From: Catenulispora pinistramenti
GTDB lineage: Bacteria > Actinomycetota > Actinomycetes > Streptomycetales > Catenulisporaceae
Direction of reading: 5' to 3'
NCBI RefSeq assembly: GCF_018274385.1
Contig: NZ_JAAFYZ010000084.1
Span: 1 to 39,301, forward strand
Length of the DNA stretch: 39,301 nt
The position numbers were made by a program, and so were the translations under genes. Below are positions 1-8,411 of this stretch, piece by piece. Position 1 is the stretch's first letter. Each line of letters begins with the position of its first letter. Below the pieces are notes generated by a model that saw only the letters and a program-made list of their open reading frames with translations, was not told the origin of the DNA and did not search any database.

Positions 1-2
1 CC

Positions 3-377
3 CCCGAACCCGCCCCCGACGGCCGCACTCGCCTGCGAGCCCTGACCGGCGGCCTCGCAGACCTCTCCGACGCGCTGGCCGCGATCGGTGTCGAATCGGT
101 CGCCCTGCGTAGTTCCCGCGCCGCCGCGCCGCAGCAAGCGGCTCCGGCCGCCGACTTCCGGGTGCGGTGTCCAGACTGCGGACCGCAGTATGTGGCCATC
201 GCCGACGTGCGGTTCGTCGAGACCGGTGACGGTGCGGAGGCGAACCGCTACCTGTTCACCTGCCCCGCCTGCGGGGCCCGGGTGCGCCGGCCCGCCGGGC
301 CGGAGTTGGCCGAGATCCTGAAATCCGCGGGTGTGGCCACCCTCGCCCTGCGTCGCGGGCCCGGCCAGGCCCTATAG
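3..377 (+). CDS. C-terminal part of a zinc-ribbon protein (5' end outside window)
   Basis: An open frame runs from the window edge to a TAG at 375-377, so only the last 124 residues are seen. It carries two CxxC pairs, CPDC (about residues 56-59 of the fragment) and CPAC, about 35 residues apart. This spacing is typical of a small zinc ribbon. The part before it is Ala-rich and looks like a helix (LADLSDALAAIGVESVAL) followed by a flexible linker. A GTG at 162 could begin a 71-residue version, but the frame stays open and protein-like upstream, so I treat it as truncated. The next gene starts 8 nt after the stop. In many actinobacteria the region just before tatA holds the pafB/pafC WYL regulators, but nothing in this fragment identifies it as one of them. 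Function not recognised. Confidence 0.6.
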   Translation, partial: PEPAPDGRTRLRALTGGLADLSDALAAIGVESVALRSSRAAAPQQAAPAADFRVRCPDCGPQYVAIADVRFVETGDGAEANRYLFTCPACGARVRRPAGPELAEILKSAGVATLALRRGPGQAL

Positions 378-378
378 T
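373..378 (+). promoter_or_regulatory. -10 element TATAGT, probable leaderless start
   Basis: TATAGT matches the actinobacterial TANNNT -10 consensus and lies 7 nt before the ATG at 386, which has no Shine-Dalgarno sequence. It overlaps the stop of the preceding gene. No convincing -35 is visible. Confidence 0.45.
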
Positions 379-385
379 TTCCTGC

Positions 386-595
386 ATGTATTGGGTCCTG
401 CTGATCACGATCACCGCCGTCGTCGCCCTGGTGATCATCGCCGCGTTCGGCTGGCGGGTGTTCGCCGCGGCCAAGGGTCTGATCCGGGAGCTGAAGAAGA
501 CCTCGGCCGTTCTGAACGACGCGAGCCAGACGTTGCGCGGAGTTCAGGAAATGGAGGGCGTCAAGGCGCTGCGCGCACGGGCCCAGCACGATTAG
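386..595 (+). CDS. Small single-pass membrane protein, unknown function
   Basis: The gene encodes 69 residues. Residues 3-25 (WVLLITITAVVALVIIAAFG) form one clear transmembrane helix. The rest (about 26-69) is an amphipathic, charged helix rich in K, E, R and A, with no cysteines and no signal-peptidase site. That is the layout of a tail-exposed small membrane protein, and it superficially resembles TatA-like or DUF948-like proteins. It lacks the FG hinge that TatA shows, and a clear TatA follows 75 nt downstream. It may be co-transcribed with tatA and tatC, but no partner role can be assigned. The start is supported by a -10 element 7 nt upstream. Confidence 0.6.
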   Translation: MYWVLLITITAVVALVIIAAFGWRVFAAAKGLIRELKKTSAVLNDASQTLRGVQEMEGVKALRARAQHD

Positions 596-670
596 TCTTC
601 GCATCGTGCCCGTGTTCATATCCGTGGCGCCCGCATACCCGGGGCCTGTCGCAGCGAAGGGGGTCGGACC

Positions 671-895
671 GTGTTCATGCGGCTGATCGAGATCGGTCTG
701 ATCGTGCTGTTGGCGTGGGCGCTGTTCGGGCGCAACCGGCTGCTCGACTCGGTGCGCAACGTCCGCAAGTCGGCCCGGATCATGAAGTCCGAGATGCACG
801 CCGCGGCGGACGACGTGGAGCTGCCCGAGGAAAAAGTGATTCCCGGCTCGATCGTCGACGACGGCGCCCAGCGCGCCGACAAGGCCCAGAACTGA
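671..895 (+). CDS. tatA: Sec-independent translocase subunit TatA
   Basis: TatA forms the pore-forming oligomer of the twin-arginine translocase, which exports folded proteins across the cytoplasmic membrane. The 74-residue product has a short N-terminal membrane helix (residues 4-18, RLIEIGLIVLLAWAL), the FG hinge (LFG at 18-20), a basic amphipathic helix (RNRLLDSVRNVRKSARIMKSEM) and an acidic, flexible tail. The start is GTG at 671, chosen because GAAGGGGG lies 7 nt upstream. The usual KLP that follows FG in TatA is replaced by RLLDS, with no proline. tatC begins 16 nt downstream, so the two form an operon. No tatB is visible; many actinobacteria encode it elsewhere. A TatB identity is less likely given the length and position. 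Confidence 0.85.
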   Translation: MFMRLIEIGLIVLLAWALFGRNRLLDSVRNVRKSARIMKSEMHAAADDVELPEEKVIPGSIVDDGAQRADKAQN

Positions 896-911
896 AGGAC
901 CGGCGACAACC

Positions 912-1877
912 ATGACCACGCAGGCCAGCGCCAACGGGACCCGGCCCAAGGGCAAGAGCAAGCCGCCGAAGGCGGTGAAGGCCAACAAGGACCCCGAGGG
1001 CCGGATGCCGCTCGGCGACCACATCCGTGAGCTGCGCACCCGGCTGTTCCGGGCTTCTGTGGGCATCGCGCTGGGCGCCATCGCCGGGTGGCTGGTCCAC
1101 GCCTGGGTGATCCAGCTGCTGGAGAACACGGTCTGCAACGACTCCAGCATCCGCGGCGTCGGCCAGGCCACCAAGCAGTGCAAGAACGGCATCGTGACGC
1201 TGTCCGGGGCCACCGCGGGCATCTCGATCAGCCTGAAGGTCTCGCTCCTGGTCGGCCTGCTGCTGGCCTCGCCGGTCTGGCTGTACCAGCTCTGGGCGTT
1301 CATCGCGCCGGGCCTGCACAAGAACGAGAAGAAGTACAGCCTCAGCTTCGTCGCCGCCGGCGTGCCGCTGTTCGCCGCCGGTACCGCGCTGTGCTACCTG
1401 ATCTTCCCGACGATCATGCGGGTGCTGCTCGGCTTCACCCCGAAGGGCGTCAGCAACCTCCTGCCGCTGGACACCTTCATCAACTTCTTCATGCGCATGG
1501 TGCTGATCTTCGGTGTCTCCTTCGAGGTCCCGCTGATCGTGGTCGCGCTGAACTTCACCGGCGTGCTGTCCGCCGCGCGGCTGAAGAAGTCCTGGCGCTA
1601 CGTGACCTTCGGCATCTTCATCTTCGCCGCCACCGCGGTCCCGACCGGTGAGCCGCTGGGCATGACGGCCTTGGCCGCCCCGATGTGTCTGCTCTACTAC
1701 GGCGCCATCGGCATCGCGGTCATGAACGACAAGCGCCGCGCCGCCCGCAACATCAACGCCAACCTGTCCCCGGACGAGGCCTCGGACGTGGACCTGGCGC
1801 CGCTCCCGGTCGAGCAGGCCCGTCCGGTCGAGCAGGTCCGGCGCGGCTTCGACGACGACTACGACGACCTCACCTGA
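912..1877 (+). CDS. tatC: Sec-independent translocase subunit TatC
   Basis: TatC is the polytopic receptor that binds twin-arginine signal peptides and, with TatA/TatB, moves folded proteins across the membrane. The 321-residue product has a basic N-terminal extension (about residues 1-36, KGKSKPPKAVKANK), then the family start MPLGDHIRELRTRL and six hydrophobic segments. The conserved FGVSFEVPL around residue 205 contains the glutamate expected in the fifth helix region. The C-terminal tail (about 275-321) is acidic and contains two copies of PVEQ(A/V)R. The ATG at 912 follows GAAGGA at 894-899, which overlaps the tatA stop, so translation is probably coupled. The length exceeds the common 250-260 residues because of the two tails, as in other actinobacterial TatC proteins. 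Confidence 0.95.
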   Translation: MTTQASANGTRPKGKSKPPKAVKANKDPEGRMPLGDHIRELRTRLFRASVGIALGAIAGWLVHAWVIQLLENTVCNDSSIRGVGQATKQCKNGIVTLSGATAGISISLKVSLLVGLLLASPVWLYQLWAFIAPGLHKNEKKYSLSFVAAGVPLFAAGTALCYLIFPTIMRVLLGFTPKGVSNLLPLDTFINFFMRMVLIFGVSFEVPLIVVALNFTGVLSAARLKKSWRYVTFGIFIFAATAVPTGEPLGMTALAAPMCLLYYGAIGIAVMNDKRRAARNINANLSPDEASDVDLAPLPVEQARPVEQVRRGFDDDYDDLT

Positions 1878-1881
1878 GGCC

Positions 1882-1898
1882 CGCACCGGCCCGGTGCG
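1882..1898 (+). terminator. Hairpin after tatC
   Basis: CGCACCGG-C-CCGGTGCG is a perfect inverted repeat starting 5 nt after the tatC stop. It has no T tract, so it could be a weak terminator or an mRNA 3'-end stabiliser. Confidence 0.4.
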
Positions 1899-1920
1899 AT
1901 AACGCGCCGGTCACGACGCC

Positions 1921-1950
1921 ATGACGCGGGAGGGCACGCGCTGCTAACGT
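1921..1950 (+). promoter_or_regulatory. Promoter of the lipid kinase gene, probable leaderless mRNA
   Basis: ATGACG (1921-1926, four of six matches to TTGACA) is followed after 18 nt by TAACGT (1945-1950). The GTG start lies 6 nt further on, with no Shine-Dalgarno sequence. Transcription would start at or next to the start codon. Confidence 0.5.
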
Positions 1951-1956
1951 TCGCGC

Positions 1957-2895
1957 GTGCCCAGCCGTTCCGACCAACACCGACCCGACCACCTCGTCGT
2001 CCTGATCAACCCCACGTCCGCCAAGGGCGCGGGGGCGAAAGCCGGCCGGCGCGCCGTCGCCGCGCTGCGGGCCGCCGGGATCGACGTGACCGAGATCGTC
2101 GGGCGCACCGCCGCCGACGGTGAGCAGCGGGCCGGCGACGCCCTGCTGAAGAACCCCGAAGCCGCGCTGGTGGTGGTCGGCGGCGACGGCATGGTCTCGG
2201 CCGGCCTGCGGCTGCTGACCGCCGAGCCGGAGTGCGTGCTCGGCATCATCCCGGCCGGCACCGGCAACGACACCGCGCGCAGCCTGGGCATCCCGCTGAA
2301 GGACCCCGAGGCCGCGGCCCGGGTGATCGTCGAGGGCCGCGTCGACCGGGTCGACCTCGGCGAGGCCACGGTCGGCGCCGGCACCTCCGCCGAGGTGGTC
2401 CGCCGCTTCTCCACGGTGCTGGCCTGCGGGCTGGACTCCAAGGTCAACGACCGGGCCAACCAGATGCGCTGGCCCCGCGGCAAGCGCCGCTACGACCTGT
2501 CGATGCTGCTGGAACTGCCCCGCTTCAAGGCTCCGGCGTTCCAGATGCTGCTGGACGACCAGGAGCGGACCGCCGAGTGCATGCTGATCGCGGTCGGCAA
2601 CGGCCCCTCCTACGGCGGCGGCATGCTCATCTGCCCCCAGGCCCGCATGGACGACGGCCGGTTCCAGCTCACCGAGGTCCGCAAGATCTCCAAGCCGGCG
2701 CTGCTGACGATCTTCCCGAAGGTCTTCTCCGGCCGGCACGTGAACCATCCCAAGGTGAACGTCCACCACGCGGCCCGGATCGAGCTGCGCGCCGACGGCG
2801 TCAGCTGTTGGGCCGACGGCGAGCGGATCGGCGCGCTGCCGGTGGCGCTGCGGACGCTGCCAGGGGCGTTGCGGGTGTTCCGGCCGGCGAGCTGA
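1957..2895 (+). CDS. Diacylglycerol kinase-family lipid kinase
   Basis: The product (312 residues) belongs to the DAGK catalytic-domain / LCB5 family, which phosphorylates diacylglycerol or related lipids at the membrane using ATP. Visible landmarks are LINPTSAKGAG near residue 16, the nucleotide-binding VVGGDGM (about 70-76), PAGTGNDTARSLGIP (about 99-113) and the C-terminal GGGMLICPQARMDDGRF block. In the GGDG motif the following residue is Met where Thr is common. The start is GTG at 1957, supported by a -10 element 6 nt upstream. The gene sits between tatC and helY, as it does in related actinomycetes, but the precise substrate cannot be read from sequence. Shared promoter use with helY is unlikely because helY has its own -10 element. 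Confidence 0.85.
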   Translation: MPSRSDQHRPDHLVVLINPTSAKGAGAKAGRRAVAALRAAGIDVTEIVGRTAADGEQRAGDALLKNPEAALVVVGGDGMVSAGLRLLTAEPECVLGIIPAGTGNDTARSLGIPLKDPEAAARVIVEGRVDRVDLGEATVGAGTSAEVVRRFSTVLACGLDSKVNDRANQMRWPRGKRRYDLSMLLELPRFKAPAFQMLLDDQERTAECMLIAVGNGPSYGGGMLICPQARMDDGRFQLTEVRKISKPALLTIFPKVFSGRHVNHPKVNVHHAARIELRADGVSCWADGERIGALPVALRTLPGALRVFRPAS

Positions 2896-2948
2896 GCACC
2901 GCCGGAGCCCGCCGGGCAAACCTGAGGCGCGGCGATCAAGCTTGCGGT

Positions 2949-2954
2949 TAGGGT
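2949..2954 (+). promoter_or_regulatory. -10 element TAGGGT before helY
   Basis: TAGGGT ends 6 nt before the ATG at 2961. The GGAGG in the spacer is only 1 nt from the ATG, too close for normal ribosome binding, so a leaderless start is more likely. Confidence 0.5.
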
Positions 2955-2960
2955 GGAGGC

Positions 2961-5801
2961 ATGTCATCGCCCGCTGAGCCCCTGCGGGCTCCCGACGTGC
3001 CTGCCCTCTCCGAGTTCCAGCGCTTCCGCGGGGGTTACGACTTCGACCTCGACGGGTTCCAGATCCAGGGGTGTCGGGCGCTGGAGGCCGGGGACAGCGT
3101 CCTGGTCGCGGCCCCGACCGGCTCGGGCAAGACCGTCGTGGGGGAGTTCGCCGTCCACCTGGCCCTGGCGCAGGGCGTCAAGTGCTTCTACACCACCCCG
3201 ATCAAGGCGCTGTCCAACCAGAAGTTCGCCGATCTGGTGGCCCGGCACGGCGCCGCCAACGTCGGCCTGCTGACCGGCGACAACACGGTCAACGGCGAGG
3301 CCCCGATCGTCGTGATGACGACCGAGGTGCTGCGCAACATGCTCTACGCGGGCTCGGCGACCCTGTCCGGCCTGGGCTACGTGGTCATGGACGAGGTCCA
3401 CTACCTCGCCGACCGCTTCCGCGGCGCGGTCTGGGAAGAGGTCATCATCCACCTGCCGGAGTCGGTGCGCCTGGTGGCGCTGTCGGCGACGGTGTCGAAC
3501 GTCGAGGAGTTCGCCGGCTGGCTGCGCACCGTCCGCGGCGACACCAAGTCCATCGTCTGGGAGCACCGACCGGTCCCGCTGTGGCAGCACGTCCTGTCCG
3601 GCAAGCGCATGTTCGACCTGTTCGCCAACGGCGCCGACGGCGAGGCCATGCCCGGCGCCAACGGCCAGGGCGGTATCTCGGCGGCCCGCGAGCTGCGGGT
3701 CAATCCCGAACTGGTGCGCCTGAACCGCGAAGAATCGATGTACAAGCGGAGCGGCCCGCGCAGCAGCGGCCCCAACGCCAACCGCGGCGGACGCGGCCGG
3801 GACCGGCGCCGGGGCGGCTGGGTCCCCAGCCGGGTCGACGTGATCGAGAAGCTGGACGCCGAGGGCCTGCTCCCGGCCATCACCTTCATCTTCAGCCGGG
3901 CCGGCTGCGACGCCGCGGTCCAGCAGTTCCTGCACGCCGGGGTCAGGCTGCTGAACGCCGACGAGCGGGCCCGGGTCAAGACGCACGTGCTGGAGCGCAC
4001 CGGCAAGATCCCCTCCGAGGACCTCAATGTCCTGGGTTTCCACGACTGGTTCGACGGCCTGCAGCGCGGGGTGGCCGCCCACCACGCGGGCATGCTGCCG
4101 ACGTTCAAGGAGATCGTCGAAGAGCTCTTCGTCCAGGGCCTGGTCAAGGCGGTCTTCGCCACCGAGACGCTGGCCCTGGGCATCAACATGCCGGCCCGCA
4201 CGGTCGTCCTGGAGGCGCTGACCAAGTGGAACGGTGAGAACCACGTCGACCTGACGGCCGGGGAGTACACCCAGCTCACCGGGCGCGCCGGCCGGCGCGG
4301 CATCGACATCGAGGGCCACGCCGTGGTGCTGTGGCGCCAGGACCTGGACGCCAAGGCGCTGGCCGGGCTGGCCGGGACCCGCACCTATCCGCTGCGCTCG
4401 TCGTTCAAGCCGTCCTACAACATGGCGGTCAACCTGGTCGGCCAGTTCGGCGCCGAGCGGGCCCGCAACCTGCTGGAGACCTCGTTCGCGCAGTACCAGG
4501 CCGACCAGGCCGTGGTCGGCCTGACGCGGCAGGTGCGCAAGAACACCGGCGCGCTGGAGGGCTACTCCGAGGCCATAACGTGCCACCTCGGCGACTTCGA
4601 CGAGTACATGGCGCTGCGCCGTCAGCTCTCGGAGCGGGAGGCTGACCTGTCGCGGCAGGGGGCTGCGAACCGGCGCGCGGCGTCGCTGGAAGCGCTGGAG
4701 AAGCTGCAACCCGGCGACATCATCGTGGTGCCCGCCGGCAAGCGCGCCGGCGTGGCCGTGGTCCTGGACCCGGGGACACCGGCTTCGACCGCGGGGCGGC
4801 AGAAGCAGTTCACCGGCGACGGCCCGCGCCCGGTGGTCCTGACCGTCGACCGCCAGGTGGTGCGGCTGTCGCTGACGGACTTCCCCAGCCCGGCCGAACC
4901 GCTGGACCACATGCGCGTCCCGAAGTCCTTCAACGCCAAGTCGGCCCAGTCCCGCAAGGACCTGGCCGCGGTCCTGCGCAGCAAGGCCGGGGACAAGGAG
5001 ATCCCGCCCTACCGCAAGACCCGCTACCGTGCCGAGGCCACGGACGACACCGAGATCAACCGCCTGCGCAAGGCCATCCGCGCCCACCCCTGCCACGGCT
5101 GCCAGGAGCGCGAGGACCATGCCCGCTGGGCGGAGCGCTACCACAAGCTGGACCGCGAGACGAAGCAGCTGGAGAAGCGCGTCGCCGGCCGGACGAACAG
5201 CATCGCCCGCGTCTTCGACCGGGTCTGCGGCCTGCTGGAACAGCTGGGCTACCTCGACGGCGACCAGGTCACCCCGATCGGCAAGCGCCTCGGGCGGCTC
5301 TACACGGAACTGGACTTGCTCACCGCCGAAACCCTGCGAGCGGGCCTGTGGGAGGGCCTGACCCCGCCCGAACTCGCCGCCTGCGTATCAGCTCTGGTCT
5401 ACGAGGCCCGCCGCGCCGACGACGCCGGCCCCCCGCGCCTGCCCGGCGGCGCCGTCCCCAAGACCCTCGACGAGATGGTCCGCCTCTGGGCCAAGCTCGA
5501 AGAGCTGGAGACCGACCACCACCTGGAGTTCCAACGCGAACCAGACCTCGGCTTCGCCCTCCCGGCCTACCACTGGGCCTCGGGCAAGGCGCTGGAAGAG
5601 GTGCTGTGGGACGTGGAGATGCCCGCAGGCGACTTCGTCCGCTGGTGCAAGCAGCTGATCGACCTGCTGGGCCAGGTCGCCAACGCGGCGGCGGAGCTCA
5701 AGGCGGACAACGGGAAGAAGAGCACGGTGCGCGAGGCCGCGCAGGAGGCGATCGACGGGCTGCGGCGCGGCGTGGTCGCCTACTCGATGCTGAACGGGTA
5801 G
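2961..5801 (+). CDS. helY: SKI2/Mtr4-family DEVH-box RNA helicase HelY
   Basis: The product is a 946-residue superfamily 2 helicase related to eukaryotic Ski2/Mtr4 and mycobacterial HelY, likely acting on RNA with ATP hydrolysis. Motifs in order: Walker A APTGSGKT (51-58), DEVH (144-147), LSATVS (about 174), and motif VI QLTGRAGRRG (starting at 438). A basic Gly/Arg linker (about 255-285, rich in RGGRGRDRRRGG) separates the two RecA-like lobes. A CHGC pair near residue 712 and the C-terminal all-helical DSHCT-type region (about 760-946) follow. Length and order are typical for the actinobacterial family. It is the last gene of the tatA-C/lipid-kinase block and faces the exonuclease gene, with a hairpin between them. 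Confidence 0.95.
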   Translation: MSSPAEPLRAPDVPALSEFQRFRGGYDFDLDGFQIQGCRALEAGDSVLVAAPTGSGKTVVGEFAVHLALAQGVKCFYTTPIKALSNQKFADLVARHGAANVGLLTGDNTVNGEAPIVVMTTEVLRNMLYAGSATLSGLGYVVMDEVHYLADRFRGAVWEEVIIHLPESVRLVALSATVSNVEEFAGWLRTVRGDTKSIVWEHRPVPLWQHVLSGKRMFDLFANGADGEAMPGANGQGGISAARELRVNPELVRLNREESMYKRSGPRSSGPNANRGGRGRDRRRGGWVPSRVDVIEKLDAEGLLPAITFIFSRAGCDAAVQQFLHAGVRLLNADERARVKTHVLERTGKIPSEDLNVLGFHDWFDGLQRGVAAHHAGMLPTFKEIVEELFVQGLVKAVFATETLALGINMPARTVVLEALTKWNGENHVDLTAGEYTQLTGRAGRRGIDIEGHAVVLWRQDLDAKALAGLAGTRTYPLRSSFKPSYNMAVNLVGQFGAERARNLLETSFAQYQADQAVVGLTRQVRKNTGALEGYSEAITCHLGDFDEYMALRRQLSEREADLSRQGAANRRAASLEALEKLQPGDIIVVPAGKRAGVAVVLDPGTPASTAGRQKQFTGDGPRPVVLTVDRQVVRLSLTDFPSPAEPLDHMRVPKSFNAKSAQSRKDLAAVLRSKAGDKEIPPYRKTRYRAEATDDTEINRLRKAIRAHPCHGCQEREDHARWAERYHKLDRETKQLEKRVAGRTNSIARVFDRVCGLLEQLGYLDGDQVTPIGKRLGRLYTELDLLTAETLRAGLWEGLTPPELAACVSALVYEARRADDAGPPRLPGGAVPKTLDEMVRLWAKLEELETDHHLEFQREPDLGFALPAYHWASGKALEEVLWDVEMPAGDFVRWCKQLIDLLGQVANAAAELKADNGKKSTVREAAQEAIDGLRRGVVAYSMLNG

Positions 5802-5822
5802 GTCGGCATATCGCGTGTATGA

Positions 5823-5856
5823 CGCTCGCCGCTGACGGAGGTGTCGGCGGCGAGCG
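5823..5856 (+). terminator. Hairpin between convergent helY and exonuclease
   Basis: CGCTCGCCGC (5823-5832) pairs exactly with GCGGCGAGCG (5847-5856) across a 14-nt loop that can itself pair partly (GAC/GTC). It lacks a T tract, but lies 21 nt after helY and is placed to end transcription from both sides. Confidence 0.55.
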
Positions 5857-5871
5857 AGCATCGGCCTCGTC

Positions 5872-5915
5872 CATCGCCGCTCATCGCCGCTCGCCCATCA
5901 CCGCTCGCCCATCAC
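5872..5915. repeat. Two short tandem duplications at the 3' end of the exonuclease gene
   Basis: CATCGCCGCT occurs twice in tandem (5872-5881, 5882-5891). CGCTCGCCCATCAC occurs twice in tandem (5888-5901, 5902-5915). The second pair spans the stop codon of the minus-strand exonuclease gene (5898-5900), so the duplicated unit carries the last codons and the stop. Confidence 0.8.
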
Positions 5916-6854
5916 CCGGATCACCCGCGCCATCGCCGTCTTCAACCCGAACTTCTCCGCCAGCATCGCCGCCATGATCGGGTCCTTGGCCTCGCGCGGC
6001 AGCATGTCGTCGTGCTCCACCACCGGGGCGTCGCGTACCACGCGCACCACCGTCGGGGCCGCGTCCAGGTAGCCCGCCGCCTCGGCGATCCGCTTGCGCT
6101 GGGCCGGCTTCAGCGTCGAGGTCGGGTCGGTTGCCGCCGCGCGGACGCCGGGCAGGTCGCGGTACTGCGAGATCAGGGCCGCCGCCGTCTTCTCGCCGAT
6201 GCCGGTGACGCCGGGCAGGCCGTCGCTCGGGTCGCCGCGCAGAGCCGCGAAGTCCGCGTACTCGTTGCCGCTGATGCCGTACTTCTCGCGCAGCACGGCG
6301 TCGGTGACCACTTCCAGCTTGGTCACGCCCTTGCCGATGTTCAGGACCCGGATCTGCCGGGCGTCGTCGACCATCTGGTACAGGTCTCGGTCCATGGTCA
6401 CCACGTCCACCGGCCCGTGCCCGCTCCAGCGCTCGGCCAGCGTCGCCAGGACGTCGTCGGCCTCGAAGCCGGGTGCCTCGGCGCGCGCGATGCCCAGCGC
6501 GTCCAGCGCCGCCTCGATCACCGGCACCTGCGGGCTCAGCGTGTCCGGTACCTCCTCGACGTCGACGCCGTCGGCGCCCGAGGCCCCGGCCGGTGCCTCC
6601 GCCAGCACCCGGTGCGCCTTGTACGACGGGATCGCCTCGACGCGGAACGCCGGACGCCAGTCGGCGTCGAAGCACGCGACCAGCCGGTCCGGCTTGTAGG
6701 TGCCGATCAGGTGGCTGACGAAGTCCAGCGTCCCGCGCACCGCGTTCACCGGCATCCCGTCGGGGGAGCGGATCGTGTCCGGCACGCCGAAGAAGGCGCG
6801 GAAGTACAGCGTGGGGGTGTCGAGCACCATCAGGCGCTCCTGGGTCTTCGCCAT
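5898..6854 (-). CDS. 5'-3' exonuclease / flap endonuclease-like protein (PolA exonuclease-domain family)
   Basis: The product (318 residues) matches the stand-alone form of the DNA polymerase I 5'-3' exonuclease domain, a metal-dependent enzyme that removes RNA primers and 5' flaps. Visible features are the N-terminal LMVLDTPTLYFRAFFG, CFDADWRPAFR and YKAHR in the first part, EADD and MDRDLYQ (acidic metal ligands) in the middle, and the helix-three-turn-helix DNA-binding segment GDPSDGLPGVTGIGEKTAAA. The C-terminal end is short; no polymerase domain follows. The start at 6854 is supported by a -10 element 7 nt upstream; a start at the internal Met-9 (MVLDTP) is possible. It is transcribed towards helY and divergently from the alanine symporter. 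Confidence 0.9.
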   Translation of the reverse strand: MAKTQERLMVLDTPTLYFRAFFGVPDTIRSPDGMPVNAVRGTLDFVSHLIGTYKPDRLVACFDADWRPAFRVEAIPSYKAHRVLAEAPAGASGADGVDVEEVPDTLSPQVPVIEAALDALGIARAEAPGFEADDVLATLAERWSGHGPVDVVTMDRDLYQMVDDARQIRVLNIGKGVTKLEVVTDAVLREKYGISGNEYADFAALRGDPSDGLPGVTGIGEKTAAALISQYRDLPGVRAAATDPTSTLKPAQRKRIAEAAGYLDAAPTVVRVVRDAPVVEHDDMLPREAKDPIMAAMLAEKFGLKTAMARVIRVMGER

Positions 6855-6861
6855 GAGGCCG

Positions 6862-6867
6862 ATCCTA
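6862..6867 (-). promoter_or_regulatory. -10 element TAGGAT for the exonuclease gene
   Basis: On the minus strand TAGGAT ends 7 nt before the ATG at 6854. There is no Shine-Dalgarno sequence, so a leaderless mRNA is likely. Confidence 0.45.
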
Positions 6868-6961
6868 GAGTGCCGCGCTGACCCGACCGGCGACCTCGGC
6901 CACCCGACTCGACCGGCCCAAGCGATCTTTCGCGCCGCCCGCGAAGGATCATCACCTCCTC

Positions 6962-8395
6962 ATGGACTTCGTCAGGGAGCAGTTCATCGACCCGGTCAGC
7001 CACTTCCTGTACACGTACGTCCTCATCTACCTCCTCATCGGCGCCGGCCTCTACTTCACCGCCCGCACCCGCGCCGTCCAGGTCCGCCTCCTGAAGCCGG
7101 CCCTGCGCCTGCTGGTCGGCGACTCCTCCCGCAGCCACTCCGAGAACGGCGTCTCCTCCTTCCAGGCCTTCGCCATCGGCCTGGCCTCGCGCGTGGGCAC
7201 CGGCAACATCGCCGGTGTCGCGGTGGCCCTGACCGTCGGCGGGCCCGGCGCGGTGTTCTGGATGTGGGTGGTCGCGGTGGTCGGCATGGCGACCGGGTTC
7301 GTCGAGGCCACCCTGGCGCAGTTGTTCAAGCGTGCCGCGCCAGGCGGCGGCTATCGCGGCGGCCCCGCCTACTACATGGAGACCGGCCTCGGCTCCCGCC
7401 GGGCCGGCGCGGTTTTCGCCGTCCTGCTGATCTTCACCTTCGGTATCGCCTTCACGATGGTCCAGGCGAACACCGTCGCCGACGTCCTGGCCGGTACGCA
7501 CGGCGTCTCCGCGCACTGGACCGGCCTGATCCTGGTCCTCCTGTCCGCCCCGGCTCTGTTCGGCGGCGTCCAGCGGGTGGCCAAGATCGCCGGCCTGGTG
7601 CTGCCGGTGATGGCCGTGGCCTATCTGCTGCTGGCCGTGGTGATCATCGTCACCAACCCCGGCCGCGTGGTCGAGGCCCTCGGCTGGGTCTTCCGCGACG
7701 CCTTCGGCTTCGGCCCGGCCGCGGTCGGCGGCGTCTCCGGCCTCGGCGCGGCGATGCTCAACGGCGTCAAGCGCGGTCTGTTCTCCAACGAGGCCGGTAT
7801 GGGCTCGGCCCCGAACGCCGCCGCGACCGCCGACACCACCCACCCGGCCAAGCAGGGCCTGCTCCAGTCGCTCGGCGTCGCGGTGGACACCCTGGTGGTC
7901 TGCACGGCGACCGCGATGATCATCATGCTCGCCGACCGGAGCGTCTACGACCCCAGACATCCCGGCTCCTCGACCGGCGCCTCGCTGACCCAGGCAGCCG
8001 TGGTGAACCAGTTCGGCGACTGGAGCAAGTGGGTGATGACCGTGATGGTCTTCGTCTTCGCCTACTCCTCGGTGCTGGGCAACTACGTCTACGCCGAGGT
8101 CAACCTGGACTACCTGGGTGCGACCCGGGCCCGGGTCCAGGCCTTCCGCGTGGTGGTGCTGGCAGCGGTCGGTGTGGGCTCGCTGTTGAGCCTGCAGCTG
8201 GTGTGGGAGTTCGCCGACGTGGCGATGGGCGTCATGGCCTTGATGAACCTGGCGGCGATCGTCCTGCTGGGCCGCTGGGCCTTCGGCGCGCTGCGGGACT
8301 ACGAGGCCGGGCGGGCCGGTGGCGCCGATCCGTCGTTCCACGCACCCGGCAACGAATACCTGCCAGGAAGCCTCCGCACGGATGTTTGGGTCTGA
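6962..8395 (+). CDS. Sodium:alanine/glycine symporter (AGCS family)
   Basis: The product (477 residues) is a polytopic inner-membrane transporter of the AGCS (AlsT/AgcS/DagA-like) family, which imports alanine or glycine with Na+. The family signature region FQAFAIGLASRVGTGNIAGV lies near residue 62. It is followed by GGPGAVFWMWVVAVVGMATGFVEATLAQ and by GGPAYYMETGLG, both typical of the family. About ten hydrophobic segments are visible, and NEAGMGSAPNAAATADTTHP follows in the second half. The start ATG at 6962 has AAGGA 13 nt upstream, slightly farther than ideal. The gene is divergent from the exonuclease. Alanine dehydrogenase lies 8 kb downstream, which fits alanine use, though the two are not in one operon. 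Confidence 0.93.
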   Translation: MDFVREQFIDPVSHFLYTYVLIYLLIGAGLYFTARTRAVQVRLLKPALRLLVGDSSRSHSENGVSSFQAFAIGLASRVGTGNIAGVAVALTVGGPGAVFWMWVVAVVGMATGFVEATLAQLFKRAAPGGGYRGGPAYYMETGLGSRRAGAVFAVLLIFTFGIAFTMVQANTVADVLAGTHGVSAHWTGLILVLLSAPALFGGVQRVAKIAGLVLPVMAVAYLLLAVVIIVTNPGRVVEALGWVFRDAFGFGPAAVGGVSGLGAAMLNGVKRGLFSNEAGMGSAPNAAATADTTHPAKQGLLQSLGVAVDTLVVCTATAMIIMLADRSVYDPRHPGSSTGASLTQAAVVNQFGDWSKWVMTVMVFVFAYSSVLGNYVYAEVNLDYLGATRARVQAFRVVVLAAVGVGSLLSLQLVWEFADVAMGVMALMNLAAIVLLGRWAFGALRDYEAGRAGGADPSFHAPGNEYLPGSLRTDVWV

Positions 8396-8411
8396 TCGGA
8401 TCCAGCCCTTT

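Noticed and set aside
2964-5144. A 726-codon open frame on the minus strand
   Set aside because: It runs antisense to helY, which has all helicase motifs; the minus-strand product is low in complexity.
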